DNA of 64,000 bases from Flavobacterium sp. (GTDB lineage Bacteria; Bacteroidota; Bacteroidia; Flavobacteriales; Flavobacteriaceae). The stretch lies in assembly GCF_035195345.1 (NCBI RefSeq), contig NZ_CP136574.1, positions 806,001 to 870,000 of the forward strand. Reading direction: 5' to 3'. Both the position numbers and the translations under genes were made by a program. Under the pieces are notes generated by a model. The model did no database searches. It was given only the letters and a program-made list of their open reading frames with translations, and had not been told where the DNA came from. Below are positions 33,468 through 40,590 of this stretch, in pieces. How positions within the stretch are numbered: the stretch's first letter is position 1; every line of letters begins with the position of its first letter.

Positions 33468-33599
33468 CTATAACAGCACATTTGCAATAGGCGGGGTTTC
33501 GTGCTCCGCAGACAGTTTTGTGGTTACAGGAAGTTCAGTTCTCCGAATGAACATTTGTGCTGAAAAGCCCGCCCATCGCAAATCTGCAAACCGTTAGCA
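33468..33599 (+). repeat. attC-like site 6
   Basis: Left core CTATAAC (33468-33474), arm ATTTGCAATAGGCGGG (33480-33495), complementary arm CCCGCCCATCGCAAAT (33568-33583, 14 of 16 paired), right core GTTAGCA (33593-33599). TGGCTATAAC exactly complements the cassette start GTTATAGCCA at 32791. Confidence 0.85.
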
Positions 33600-33623
33600 G
33601 TAATTTAAAAAAAAAACGAAAAG

Positions 33624-34073
33624 ATGAAAAAAATCGTTATTTTATTTTTAGTTTTTACTTGTAATTCATTTTCACAATTTAAAGTCAATTATAAAGAAAT
33701 TCAATCAAAATATTCTCCTTTAGATTCAGAAGAATCATTTATAGAAACAAAAAGTGTTAATGATTTAGAACAAGTGCTTTTCCATTTCTCAAAAAAAGAC
33801 AGCACGCTATTATCTGTAAATTTTAAACATTTAGAAAGTTATAGCGAAAATGAATTTTTAAATATTGTAAATGAATATATAATCGATTATAAACCATCCA
33901 AAATAAAAGAATGGGAAAATTGGACTTTATATTATGATGAAAAAAATAAAATAATAGTTGTAAAAGTATTTGAAAATCATTTAAAATCTAAAATAAAAGA
34001 TATTACAATGATTAATGACAAGAGAACTGTTGAATCAATGTTAAAATTATTTGAAGTAAAATTTTCACACTAA
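33624..34073 (+). CDS. Cassette 6 exported protein of unknown function
   Basis: A 149-residue protein with a clear signal peptide (MKKIVILFLVFTCNSFSQ) and a mature part rich in Lys, Glu and Tyr without known motifs. Periplasmic or surface location expected. It starts 25 bases after attC site 6 and ends 8 bases before site 7. Codon and base use is more AT-rich than in the neighbouring DUF4265 gene. Confidence 0.7.
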   Translation: MKKIVILFLVFTCNSFSQFKVNYKEIQSKYSPLDSEESFIETKSVNDLEQVLFHFSKKDSTLLSVNFKHLESYSENEFLNIVNEYIIDYKPSKIKEWENWTLYYDEKNKIIVVKVFENHLKSKIKDITMINDKRTVESMLKLFEVKFSH

Positions 34074-34080
34074 AAACTAC

Positions 34081-34218
34081 TGGTAACAGCGGTTTGCTTC
34101 AATGGCTACTTCCGGATTTTCCTACGGAAAATCCGCTGCTGAATGGAATGTTTTGTTATATTTGTAATGGCTTGGTGTTGGTGCAACGCCACTGAGAGCA
34201 AGCCGCAGAACGTTAGCG
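34081..34218 (+). repeat. attC-like site 7 (common type)
   Basis: Left core TGGTAAC (34081-34087), right core GTTAGCG (34212-34218), the same arms, hairpin and TATATTTG box (34157-34164) as site 5, differing by a handful of bases mainly at the cores. TACTGGTAAC complements the cassette start GTTAGCAGTA at 33593 at 9 of 10 positions. Confidence 0.88.
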
Positions 34219-34244
34219 GTAACCATAAAAAATCTCCGTAAAAT

Positions 34245-34274
34245 TTGATATTATACCAAAACTTGGTATATTTG
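34245..34274 (+). promoter_or_regulatory. Toxin-antitoxin promoter with overlapping operator
   Basis: TTG (34245-34247), 19 bases, then TATATTTG (34267-34274) fit the flavobacterial promoter consensus exactly. A perfect inverted repeat, TATACCAA (34252-34259) and TTGGTATA (34263-34270) around AAC, lies between and partly over the -7 box. This is the expected layout of an autoregulatory site for a ribbon-helix-helix antitoxin. Confidence 0.75.
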
Positions 34275-34293
34275 CTTTTTAAATTTATTTGTC

Positions 34294-34542
34294 ATGGCAA
34301 AAAACACATCAATACTATTAGGAGATTATTTTGATGATTTTATTAATCAGCAATTAAGAAGTGGTCGGTTTTCTTCAGCAAGCGAAGTTGTAAGAACTGC
34401 ATTAAGAATGTTTGAGCAAGAAGAATCAAAAAAAGCTGAACTTATCAAAGAACTTAAAAAAGGAGAAAAATCTGGATTTGTAAAAGATTTTAACAGAGAT
34501 ACTTTTTTAAAGGATTTACATAACAAACATTTGTGTAAATGA
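34294..34542 (+). CDS. ParD-type ribbon-helix-helix antitoxin
   Basis: An 82-residue protein. The N-terminal 45 residues match the ParD/CopG ribbon-helix-helix domain: SILLGDYFDDFINQQLRSGR then FSSASEVVRTALRMFEQEE. The C-terminal tail is charged and should bind and neutralise the toxin. It overlaps the toxin gene by 4 bases (ATGA). It stands behind its own promoter with a palindromic operator. Toxin-antitoxin cassettes are known to stabilise large integron arrays. Confidence 0.9.
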   Translation: MAKNTSILLGDYFDDFINQQLRSGRFSSASEVVRTALRMFEQEESKKAELIKELKKGEKSGFVKDFNRDTFLKDLHNKHLCK

Positions 34543-34838
34543 TTTACAAAATAAGTAAAGAAGCATCAAATGATCTTGAAAAAATTTGGCTTTATACAAT
34601 TGAAACTTGGTCTGCAGAACAAGCTGACAGGTATTTGAATTTGATTTTTGATGAAATAGAATATCTATGTCAAAAACCAAATTCTGGTTCTGATTTTAGC
34701 CATGTCAGAAAAGATTATTTACGTTCTCAGGTCAAATCCCATTTTATTTTCTACAAAATCAACGAAAAACAAAGTGAGTTAGAGATTATCCGAATTCTAC
34801 ATCAACAAATGGATATAGAAAATCGGCTAAACGAATAA
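34539..34838 (+). CDS. ParE/RelE-type toxin
   Basis: A 99-residue protein of the ParE fold: YKISKEASNDLEKIWLYTIE at the start, a Trp-Ser-x-x-Gln-Ala motif, then HVRKDYLRSQVKSHFIFYKI and IIRILHQQMDIENRL at the end, all typical of ParE. Expected to poison DNA gyrase or a related target when unpaired. Coupled translation with the antitoxin (4-base overlap). The whole pair is one cassette between attC sites 7 and 8. Confidence 0.9.
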   Translation: MIYKISKEASNDLEKIWLYTIETWSAEQADRYLNLIFDEIEYLCQKPNSGSDFSHVRKDYLRSQVKSHFIFYKINEKQSELEIIRILHQQMDIENRLNE

Positions 34839-34848
34839 AATGGTAACT

Positions 34849-34985
34849 GCTAACCGCGGTTTGCTTCAATGGCTACTTCCGGATTTTCCTACGGAAAATC
34901 CGCTGCTGAATGGAATGTTTTGTTATATTTGTAATGGCTTGGTGTTGGTTCAACGCCACTGAAAGCAAGCCGCGGAACGTTAACC
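34849..34985 (+). repeat. attC-like site 8 (common type)
   Basis: Left core TGCTAAC (34849-34855), right core GTTAACC (34979-34985), arms, hairpin and TATATTTG box (34924-34931) as in sites 5 and 7. The left flank complements the cassette start GTTAGCGGTAACC at 34212 at 11 of 13 positions. Confidence 0.87.
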
Positions 34986-35019
34986 ACAAGCTTATCGGAG
35001 ACTCAAGAATCTTAATTAA

Positions 35020-35268
35020 ATGAAAGCTAAAACTCTTATAGTACTGATTATTATTCTTGCCCTATTGACTGCATTATTTAGTTGGTTGATTTATACTCGA
35101 ATTAGAATGGATTACAATTCAGAAGGAAACTATTTTGATAAAAAAACTTTAGTTGTCTATAACGAACAAGCTTTAATAGTTTATGGATTAATTTCATTTG
35201 TATTGCTTACATTGATATTGATGACGACTTTGAAATTGAAATCAATCATATCGAAAAATAAGATTTAA
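35020..35268 (+). CDS. Cassette 8 two-span membrane protein
   Basis: An 82-residue protein with two hydrophobic spans (about residues 5-25 and 50-72) joined by a polar loop. No family recognised. It begins 35 bases after the right core of attC site 8. The lipoprotein gene 59 bases downstream may share the cassette. Confidence 0.65.
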   Translation: MKAKTLIVLIIILALLTALFSWLIYTRIRMDYNSEGNYFDKKTLVVYNEQALIVYGLISFVLLTLILMTTLKLKSIISKNKI

Positions 35269-35327
35269 TAATTTGAAAGAACTTCCTAAAACAAGTATTA
35301 GATAATATTTAAATAAAAAATAAATGT

Positions 35328-35840
35328 ATGAGAATTGTAATATTATCACTAATTGTAATTACTCTTTTTTCTTGTAAAAAAGAAAACGAGAAACAACAGA
35401 AAACAGAAGTTGAGAAAAAAGTTAATAATACAATTGAACTATCTAAAAAACATAAAATCAATAAAATTACTTGTGATTTAGACGGAGATAAACTGAATGA
35501 AACTGGCGAAATTGTTAGAAGTACAAAAAGTGGAAAAAGTGGATTACGAATAGTATTCGGAAATGGAAAAAGAACAGATTATTTTGGAATGGGAAATGAT
35601 ATTTTAAAGCAAGGATTCAATGAAATTGATTGGGTAGGAATATTTGAAAAAGCACCGAAAAATAAAACTTATTGGAATAATGTAAATGAAGAAGGAGATA
35701 TCTTATCAGAAAAGGAAATAAAAGAATCTGATAAAATCAAACTTTTAAACGATGGAATATTTATACATGCTGAAGAAAGTTGTGGCGGTGGAATAATTTA
35801 TCTAAAAAATGACAAATACGAATGGATTCAACAAGAATAA
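35328..35840 (+). CDS. Cassette 8 lipoprotein of unknown function
   Basis: A 170-residue predicted lipoprotein (VITLFSC lipobox, Cys16) followed by a charged linker and a domain containing NKITCDLDGDKLNETGEIVR, an EF-hand-like Asp pattern (DLDGDKLNE) that could bind calcium, and ending EESCGGGIIYLKNDKYEWIQ. No family recognised. Ends 9 bases before a decayed attC left half. Confidence 0.65.
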   Translation: MRIVILSLIVITLFSCKKENEKQQKTEVEKKVNNTIELSKKHKINKITCDLDGDKLNETGEIVRSTKSGKSGLRIVFGNGKRTDYFGMGNDILKQGFNEIDWVGIFEKAPKNKTYWNNVNEEGDILSEKEIKESDKIKLLNDGIFIHAEESCGGGIIYLKNDKYEWIQQE

Positions 35841-35849
35841 TATGCTAGC

Positions 35850-35905
35850 CACTAACAGTGATTTCAAGAAATGTAGTGTCAAGGGATTTATTTGAAATGG
35901 TAAAG
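35850..35905 (+). repeat. Decayed or truncated attC left half
   Basis: CACTAAC (35850-35856) stands where a left core is expected, right after the lipoprotein gene, but no complementary arm or GTTR right core follows before the next gene fragment. The left core does not complement the cassette start at 34979, so a deletion or rearrangement probably joined two cassettes here. Confidence 0.4.
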
Positions 35906-35926
35906 GCGATATTAAAAATAAAGTAA

Positions 35927-36259
35927 AAAAATTTAAAAGGAATTTATGGAATTTCGTTCGATGTTTCTGATAAAGATTGGGATAAATTAAGCAATCAAAG
36001 TAAAGATGCAATTTATTTCCCGTATAAATATTTTGATGAATTAGAAAGCCTTTTATCAAACCCAAATATAAATTCTGCTTCTTTGGATTTCACAATCTAT
36101 TCTAGTTCGGATGAAAATATAGTTAATCAAAATAACGAATTACCAGTGGCTTTTTTGGGAAACCACCTAAAACAATTAAAAATCAATAACCTAAGTTGGA
36201 AAAATGATAGTTTTAAAAACCGAACAATTACAAATAAAAAAAAAGATAAACAAATATAA
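35927..36259 (+). pseudogene. 5'-truncated gene fragment of unknown function
   Basis: The frame from just after a TAA at 35924 is open for 110 codons with coding-like composition (YGISFDVSDKDWDKLSNQSK, then AIYFPYKYFDELESLLSNP) but has no usable start codon at its head. It ends inside the following gene, overlapping it by 56 bases. I read it as the remnant of a cassette gene that lost its 5' end, together with the right part of the preceding attC site. No family recognised. Confidence 0.5.
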
Positions 36260-36950
36260 ATTAAGCTATATCATAATTATTGTTCTACTTTTTTCATGCC
36301 AGCATAAGGAATCTAATAATTCCACCGTGATAGAAAACGGTATTCACAAAACCTCAAAAAAAGTAGAAACATTAAAAGATAAATTTGAATTCGTTGAATA
36401 CACCGATGAGGGTGATAATAACTTACTCTATTCAAAAAAAGAAGGCGAAGATTTTGTCTTTATAACTGGTGATATTGACTACAGCATTTTATATAGAGGA
36501 GATATTTGCGAAATCCAATGGAAAAAAGATACCGTTTATTTGGCGGGAGATGATGAATCAGCACAGATTATAAATCAACTTATTTCTATCAAAAAAATAC
36601 AAGATGGCACTCTTTCAAAATTTATAAAAACCTATAATAAAGAAATGAAATATCATTGGAGCGGAGAAGATGGCTATTCTGATGACTATCTAAACAAACT
36701 TTATTTAGTTGCGCAATACTATATTGCAAATTCCAAAAATGAGTCGATTAAAAGTCGCGTAAAGAAAAAGGAGGAAATCGAATACTCTATTGAAGAGCAA
36801 ACGATGAACAATAGAGCTTACGAAGTTTTAGGTATTGGCTATAGTTTTGAAAGTCATTTCACTCTAATGCAATGGATTTATTATGATATTGAAAACCACA
36901 AAATTTATGAATACGATTTACCAAATGATAAACTTAATGAATTTAAATAA
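36204..36950 (+). CDS. Lipoprotein of unknown function, last gene of the array
   Basis: A 248-residue predicted lipoprotein: after a basic N-terminus the hydrophobic stretch SYIIIIVLLFSC gives a lipobox Cys near residue 32. The mature part is polar with no known domain (HWSGEDGYSDDYLNKLYLVA in the middle). The start at 36204 overlaps the preceding fragment and could be a product of the rearrangement there. It ends 9 bases before the last attC remnant. Confidence 0.6.
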   Translation: MIVLKTEQLQIKKKINKYKLSYIIIIVLLFSCQHKESNNSTVIENGIHKTSKKVETLKDKFEFVEYTDEGDNNLLYSKKEGEDFVFITGDIDYSILYRGDICEIQWKKDTVYLAGDDESAQIINQLISIKKIQDGTLSKFIKTYNKEMKYHWSGEDGYSDDYLNKLYLVAQYYIANSKNESIKSRVKKKEEIEYSIEEQTMNNRAYEVLGIGYSFESHFTLMQWIYYDIENHKIYEYDLPNDKLNEFK

Positions 36951-36959
36951 AAAATTATC

Positions 36960-37005
36960 CACTAACCGCAGTTTGCTTTAATGACTACACCTAATGAATA
37001 GAATG
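36960..37005 (+). repeat. Truncated attC remnant at the right end of the array
   Basis: CACTAAC followed by a degenerate copy of the left half of the common attC type (sites 5, 7, 8), from the CGGTTTGCTTCAATGGCTAC part to GAATG, with the central hairpin deleted. No right half or GTTR core remains. It marks the array end, 70 bases from pdxH. Confidence 0.65.
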
Positions 37006-37075
37006 ATTATTATTTAGTGATTCTTCAACACTTCTAAAAGCTGCATAAAGTAACCTTTTAACCTTTAAGCAAACA

Positions 37076-37720
37076 TCAAGGCGACAAACGCTCTATAGTC
37101 CAATCAAAATCGTTAGTTAATTGATAGCGAATTCGGTCGTGTAAACGATTTGGTCTTCCTTGCCAAAACTCTACAGCTACTGGGCGAACTAAAAAACCTC
37201 CCCAATGCGCAGGTCGCAAAATTTCTTTTCCCTCCCACTCTTGTTCTAATTCCTTTAAATTATTTTCTAAAAATTCTCGATTTGGAATTACTTCACTCTG
37301 AGGCGACACAATTGCCCCTAATTTACTTCCATCGGGACGTGAAGCAAAATAATTATCGGAAATACTATCAGCTGTTTTCTCGGCAATTCCTTTGATAATA
37401 ATCTGACGTTCAACTCCAGGCCAAAAAAAAGATAAACAAACATTTGGATTGTTGAGTATTGCTTTTCCCTTTTCAGAATTATAATTGGTATAAAAAATAA
37501 AACCTTCTTCGTTAAATTTTTTCAATAAAACTACTCTAGATTTTGGAAAACCATCTAAACCAATAGTAGCGACAGTCATTGCATTGACTTCATCGGCGGC
37601 ATTTAAATCTTCTGCTTCGTAAAACCATCTATGAAATAAATTAATTGGATCTTCGGGAATTTGATTTTCCAATAATTCACTTTTATCGTAGGATTTCCTG
37701 TAATTACTTAAATCTTTCAT
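37076..37720 (-). CDS. pdxH: Pyridoxine/pyridoxamine 5'-phosphate oxidase
   Basis: A 214-residue FMN enzyme making pyridoxal 5'-phosphate from PNP/PMP. Typical landmarks: AMTVATIGLDGFPKSRVVLLK in the first third, FYTNYNSEKGKAI, SRPDGSKLGAIVSPQSEVI, and the C-terminal HWGGFLVRPVAVEFWQGRPN then RLHDRIRY substrate-binding segment. Full length. It faces away from the cassette array and is the first chromosomal housekeeping gene on its right side. Confidence 0.96.
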   Translation of the reverse strand: MKDLSNYRKSYDKSELLENQIPEDPINLFHRWFYEAEDLNAADEVNAMTVATIGLDGFPKSRVVLLKKFNEEGFIFYTNYNSEKGKAILNNPNVCLSFFWPGVERQIIIKGIAEKTADSISDNYFASRPDGSKLGAIVSPQSEVIPNREFLENNLKELEQEWEGKEILRPAHWGGFLVRPVAVEFWQGRPNRLHDRIRYQLTNDFDWTIERLSP

Positions 37721-37838
37721 AGAATAATGTAGGTTTAAAAAGCAAAGTTACAAACTACATCTCGTTTTTTTAAGAAAACAAAAATTAAAATTAAACCTTT
37801 TTGAATATCTTTAGTCTTAAGTAAATAAGAACTCTATT

Positions 37839-38381
37839 TTGCAAGACGAAAAAGCATTTATTTTAGAATTATTAGAACCAAAAACGCAGAATGAAGCGTT
37901 TCGAAAACTCTTGCAATTATATCAAAAACCATTGTATAATCAAATCAGAAACATGGTTTTAAATCATGATGATGCCGACGATGTGCTTCAAAACACATTC
38001 ATAAAGATATTTTCAAATCTTAAAAATTTTAAAGGCGACAGCAAATTATTCTCATGGATGTATCGAATTGCAACGAATGAAGCTATTACCTTTATGCAAC
38101 AAAGAGCAAAAAAACAAGGTATTTCTAACGAGGAAGTACAACAAAAAGCAATAAATAAATTAGAAAGTGATGTTTTTTTTGATGGCAATGAAATACAATT
38201 AAAGCTCCAAAAAGCAATTGCTATTTTGCCCGAAAAACAACAATTAGTTTTTAAAATGAGATATTTTGAAGAATTAAAATACGAAGAAATGTCTGAGATT
38301 TTAACCACATCTGTTGGAGCATTAAAAGCTAGTTACCATATTGCGGTAAAAAAAATAGAAGAATATTTACATACCAATTAA
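37839..38381 (+). CDS. ECF-type RNA polymerase sigma factor
   Basis: A 180-residue sigma-70 family protein starting at TTG. Region 2 contains HDDADDVLQNTFIKIFSNL and SWMYRIATNEAI; region 4 contains KQQLVFKMRYFEELKYEEMS and a helix-turn-helix ending SVGALKASYHIAVKKIEEYL. It heads a three-gene unit with a membrane protein and a small exported protein, an arrangement common in flavobacteria and likely an envelope-stress circuit. The next gene starts 30 bases downstream. Confidence 0.92.
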   Translation: MQDEKAFILELLEPKTQNEAFRKLLQLYQKPLYNQIRNMVLNHDDADDVLQNTFIKIFSNLKNFKGDSKLFSWMYRIATNEAITFMQQRAKKQGISNEEVQQKAINKLESDVFFDGNEIQLKLQKAIAILPEKQQLVFKMRYFEELKYEEMSEILTTSVGALKASYHIAVKKIEEYLHTN

Positions 38382-38411
38382 ACCTTTAACCATTATTTTT
38401 GTCTAATAAAC

Positions 38412-38846
38412 ATGAAGAATTTTGATATAGAAAATAACGAAAAAATTTCAACTGGATTTAAAACTCCAGAGCATTATTTTGAGCAATTTGAAGCTAAAAT
38501 GATGCAAGAAATTTCAGCCAAAAATCCATCCAAAAATGAGGTTAAAGTCGTTTCGTTATTTTACAGAAAACAAGTGTGGATTAGTAGTATTGCTGCCCTA
38601 TTTTTATTAGCTATTGCCATTCCAGTATATTTTAATATGGCCAAAGAAAGTAATTTAGATGCTGCAACTATTGAAAACTATTTAGCAGAACAACAAAGTG
38701 TTGGAACAACCGAACTAACAAAACATTTAACCGATGAAGATATTTCTGAATTGGAAAATGCACTAACCAATGATAATGTTACTGATGAAACCATTGAAAA
38801 TTATTTATCAGAATCAGCCAATTTAGATTACTTAATAAACGAATAA
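38412..38846 (+). CDS. Putative anti-sigma membrane protein
   Basis: A 144-residue protein with a cytosolic N-terminus of about 55 residues, one membrane span (about 57-75) and a periplasmic tail with two similar acidic motifs (AATIENYLAEQQ and DETIENYLSESA). Topology and position directly after the sigma factor gene suggest an anti-sigma factor, although no ZAS-type zinc motif is visible. Named by context only. Confidence 0.65.
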   Translation: MKNFDIENNEKISTGFKTPEHYFEQFEAKMMQEISAKNPSKNEVKVVSLFYRKQVWISSIAALFLLAIAIPVYFNMAKESNLDAATIENYLAEQQSVGTTELTKHLTDEDISELENALTNDNVTDETIENYLSESANLDYLINE

Positions 38847-38865
38847 CGAATTAAAAAATAATTTT

Positions 38866-39315
38866 ATGAAAACAAAAATCATATATCCAATCGTATTCTT
38901 GTTAATTTCTACATTATCCTTTTCGCAAGGATTTAGAGAAAAAAAAGAAAAAGTGAAAGCATTAAAAATAGCTTACATAACTGAACAATTGAATTTAACA
39001 ACGGAAGAAGCACAAAAATTTTGGCCAATATATAATGCATTTGATGAAAAACAATCCGAATTGCGTCATGAAAAAATGAGAGCCATTCTAGATCGATTTG
39101 AGCCTGGAAGTGTTGAGAAATTATCAGAAAAAGACGCTTCTAGCCTATTGATTCAAATGGAAACAATCGAAGAAAACTTATTTAACCTTCGTAAAAAATT
39201 CATCAGAGATTTACAAGGCGTAATTAGTGCAAAAAAAATCATCAAACTAAAAAAAGCTGAAGATGATTTTAATAGAACATTGTTAAAACAAATAAAAGAT
39301 CGAAGAAGAGGTTAA
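38866..39315 (+). CDS. Exported helical protein, CpxP/Spy-like
   Basis: A 149-residue exported protein with signal peptide ending TLSFSQ (about residue 20). The mature part is all-helical and charged with ITEQLNLTTEEAQKFWPIYN, the kind of LTxxQ-related helix found in periplasmic stress proteins of the Spy/CpxP type. Third gene of the sigma unit and followed by a terminator 20 bases downstream. Possible periplasmic sensor or chaperone feeding the anti-sigma protein. Confidence 0.7.
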   Translation: MKTKIIYPIVFLLISTLSFSQGFREKKEKVKALKIAYITEQLNLTTEEAQKFWPIYNAFDEKQSELRHEKMRAILDRFEPGSVEKLSEKDASSLLIQMETIEENLFNLRKKFIRDLQGVISAKKIIKLKKAEDDFNRTLLKQIKDRRRG

Positions 39316-39335
39316 TTCAAATAGTCTAACTTACT

Positions 39336-39363
39336 AAGCTGAACTCGTTTCAGCTTTTTTTAT
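39336..39363 (+). terminator. Terminator of the sigma-factor unit
   Basis: AAGCTGAA (39336-39343) pairs with TTCAGCTT (39349-39356), followed by a T run. The opposing gene ends 35 bases further on. Confidence 0.8.
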
Positions 39364-39397
39364 TTAAGAACAAAAATAAGTTTCTCTTGATAAAAGT

Positions 39398-40429
39398 TTA
39401 CTTCATTTCAAATCGAGCTACTTTATTTTTCCCCGAAACAAAAAAAACGGTTTCCGATGCAAATCTAAACGTGTAAAAATCTTTCTCCTCAGAAAATTTA
39501 AGCCACGATTTTCCAAAATCTGAAGTATAATAAAGTCCGGTTCCTCCCACAGCTATTATCTTTTTACCTTTACTATTTGGCACAAACTGAACACAGGATG
39601 CATAACCAAAAGCTTGTTTATCAGCAATTAAATTCCATGTTTTACCGCCATTTGTTGTAATAGCTTTGTTCGCCCAATTTTGCTCTTGTTTCGTGTAATT
39701 TCCACCTGCAATCATTCCTGTTTTCTCATCGTAAAAGTCGGCAGTAAAAATTCCTGTCATTTCCTCTCCTTGCACAATTGGAGTTTCGTAAGCCTTCCAT
39801 GTAGTACCAAAATCGTTAGAAACAAAAACTCTCGATTGTTTACCACCAGAAACCATAAAAATAGATTTTCCTTTTACTATTAAATTGGTATTACTTGTTG
39901 CAAAAGCAGCCTCGCCATTTGCAGCTACTGGAAAATTAGAACAACTGACTTTTTGCCAAGTTGTACCGCCGTCATTAGTTTTAATAAATGACAAACAATT
40001 TTCAATTGGATCACCCATTGCAAAACCGTTTAAATCATCAGCAAATTGCATGCTATCATAAAAAACTTTTTCGTGTTCTTCTTTGTAAACAATCGTTTCG
40101 TCCAACGTATTTTTATCAATTCGAATTAAAACTGCAGGATTTCCAACGGCTAAGATAAAAATAGCTTGCTTTGTACTTGCAATACTTCTAAATTCAGTTG
40201 TATTTGAAACATTTGCAATCGATTTTATTACTAAGGTATCTTTTTTTCTATCATAAATGCCAATTCTGCCTTTATCCATTCCCATCCAAACTTTTTCAGC
40301 CTCCACAAGAATGGCTCTACAACTCAATTTTTCGGTAGAAATAATTTTGGATTCAAATGTTGGACTAACAATTTCTTTTTTTGAAGCACAACCAATACAA
40401 ATTAAAAGGATAAATAAATAGTTTTTCAT
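39398..40429 (-). CDS. BNR/YCF48-like beta-propeller lipoprotein
   Basis: A 343-residue lipoprotein from the ATG at 40429, chosen because it opens MKNYLFILLICIGC, a clean lipobox; the longer frame upstream is AT-rich non-coding sequence. The rest is a sialidase/BNR-type propeller with repeated SxDxGxTW-like units (KTNDGGTTWQKV, VSNDFGTTWKAY, TTNGGKTWNLI, TSDFGKSWLKF). Such proteins are often annotated as oxidoreductases without evidence. Surface-exposed or periplasmic, function unknown. Confidence 0.85.
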   Translation of the reverse strand: MKNYLFILLICIGCASKKEIVSPTFESKIISTEKLSCRAILVEAEKVWMGMDKGRIGIYDRKKDTLVIKSIANVSNTTEFRSIASTKQAIFILAVGNPAVLIRIDKNTLDETIVYKEEHEKVFYDSMQFADDLNGFAMGDPIENCLSFIKTNDGGTTWQKVSCSNFPVAANGEAAFATSNTNLIVKGKSIFMVSGGKQSRVFVSNDFGTTWKAYETPIVQGEEMTGIFTADFYDEKTGMIAGGNYTKQEQNWANKAITTNGGKTWNLIADKQAFGYASCVQFVPNSKGKKIIAVGGTGLYYTSDFGKSWLKFSEEKDFYTFRFASETVFFVSGKNKVARFEMK

Positions 40430-40590
40430 GAGATAGAAATATAATTCCAAATATAAGAGAATATATTTTATGCATAGAATAAAAATTTTAAACAATTGAA
40501 AATCAGTAAAATAAATATATTTATTTTTTTTTGGCACAGAAATTGGATAATAGAATATATGAAATTAGTGTTTAACCAAAAACAACTGTT

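Noticed and set aside
30473..37005. A CRISPR array, because repeated about 115-base units alternate with unique DNA
   Set aside because: Units are too long and too far apart (0.6-2.3 kb), the intervening DNA is coding, and no cas gene is present.
30347..37005. Repeats as MITEs or insertion-sequence ends
   Set aside because: No transposase and no flanking target duplications were seen, and complementarity follows cassette identity rather than site flanks.
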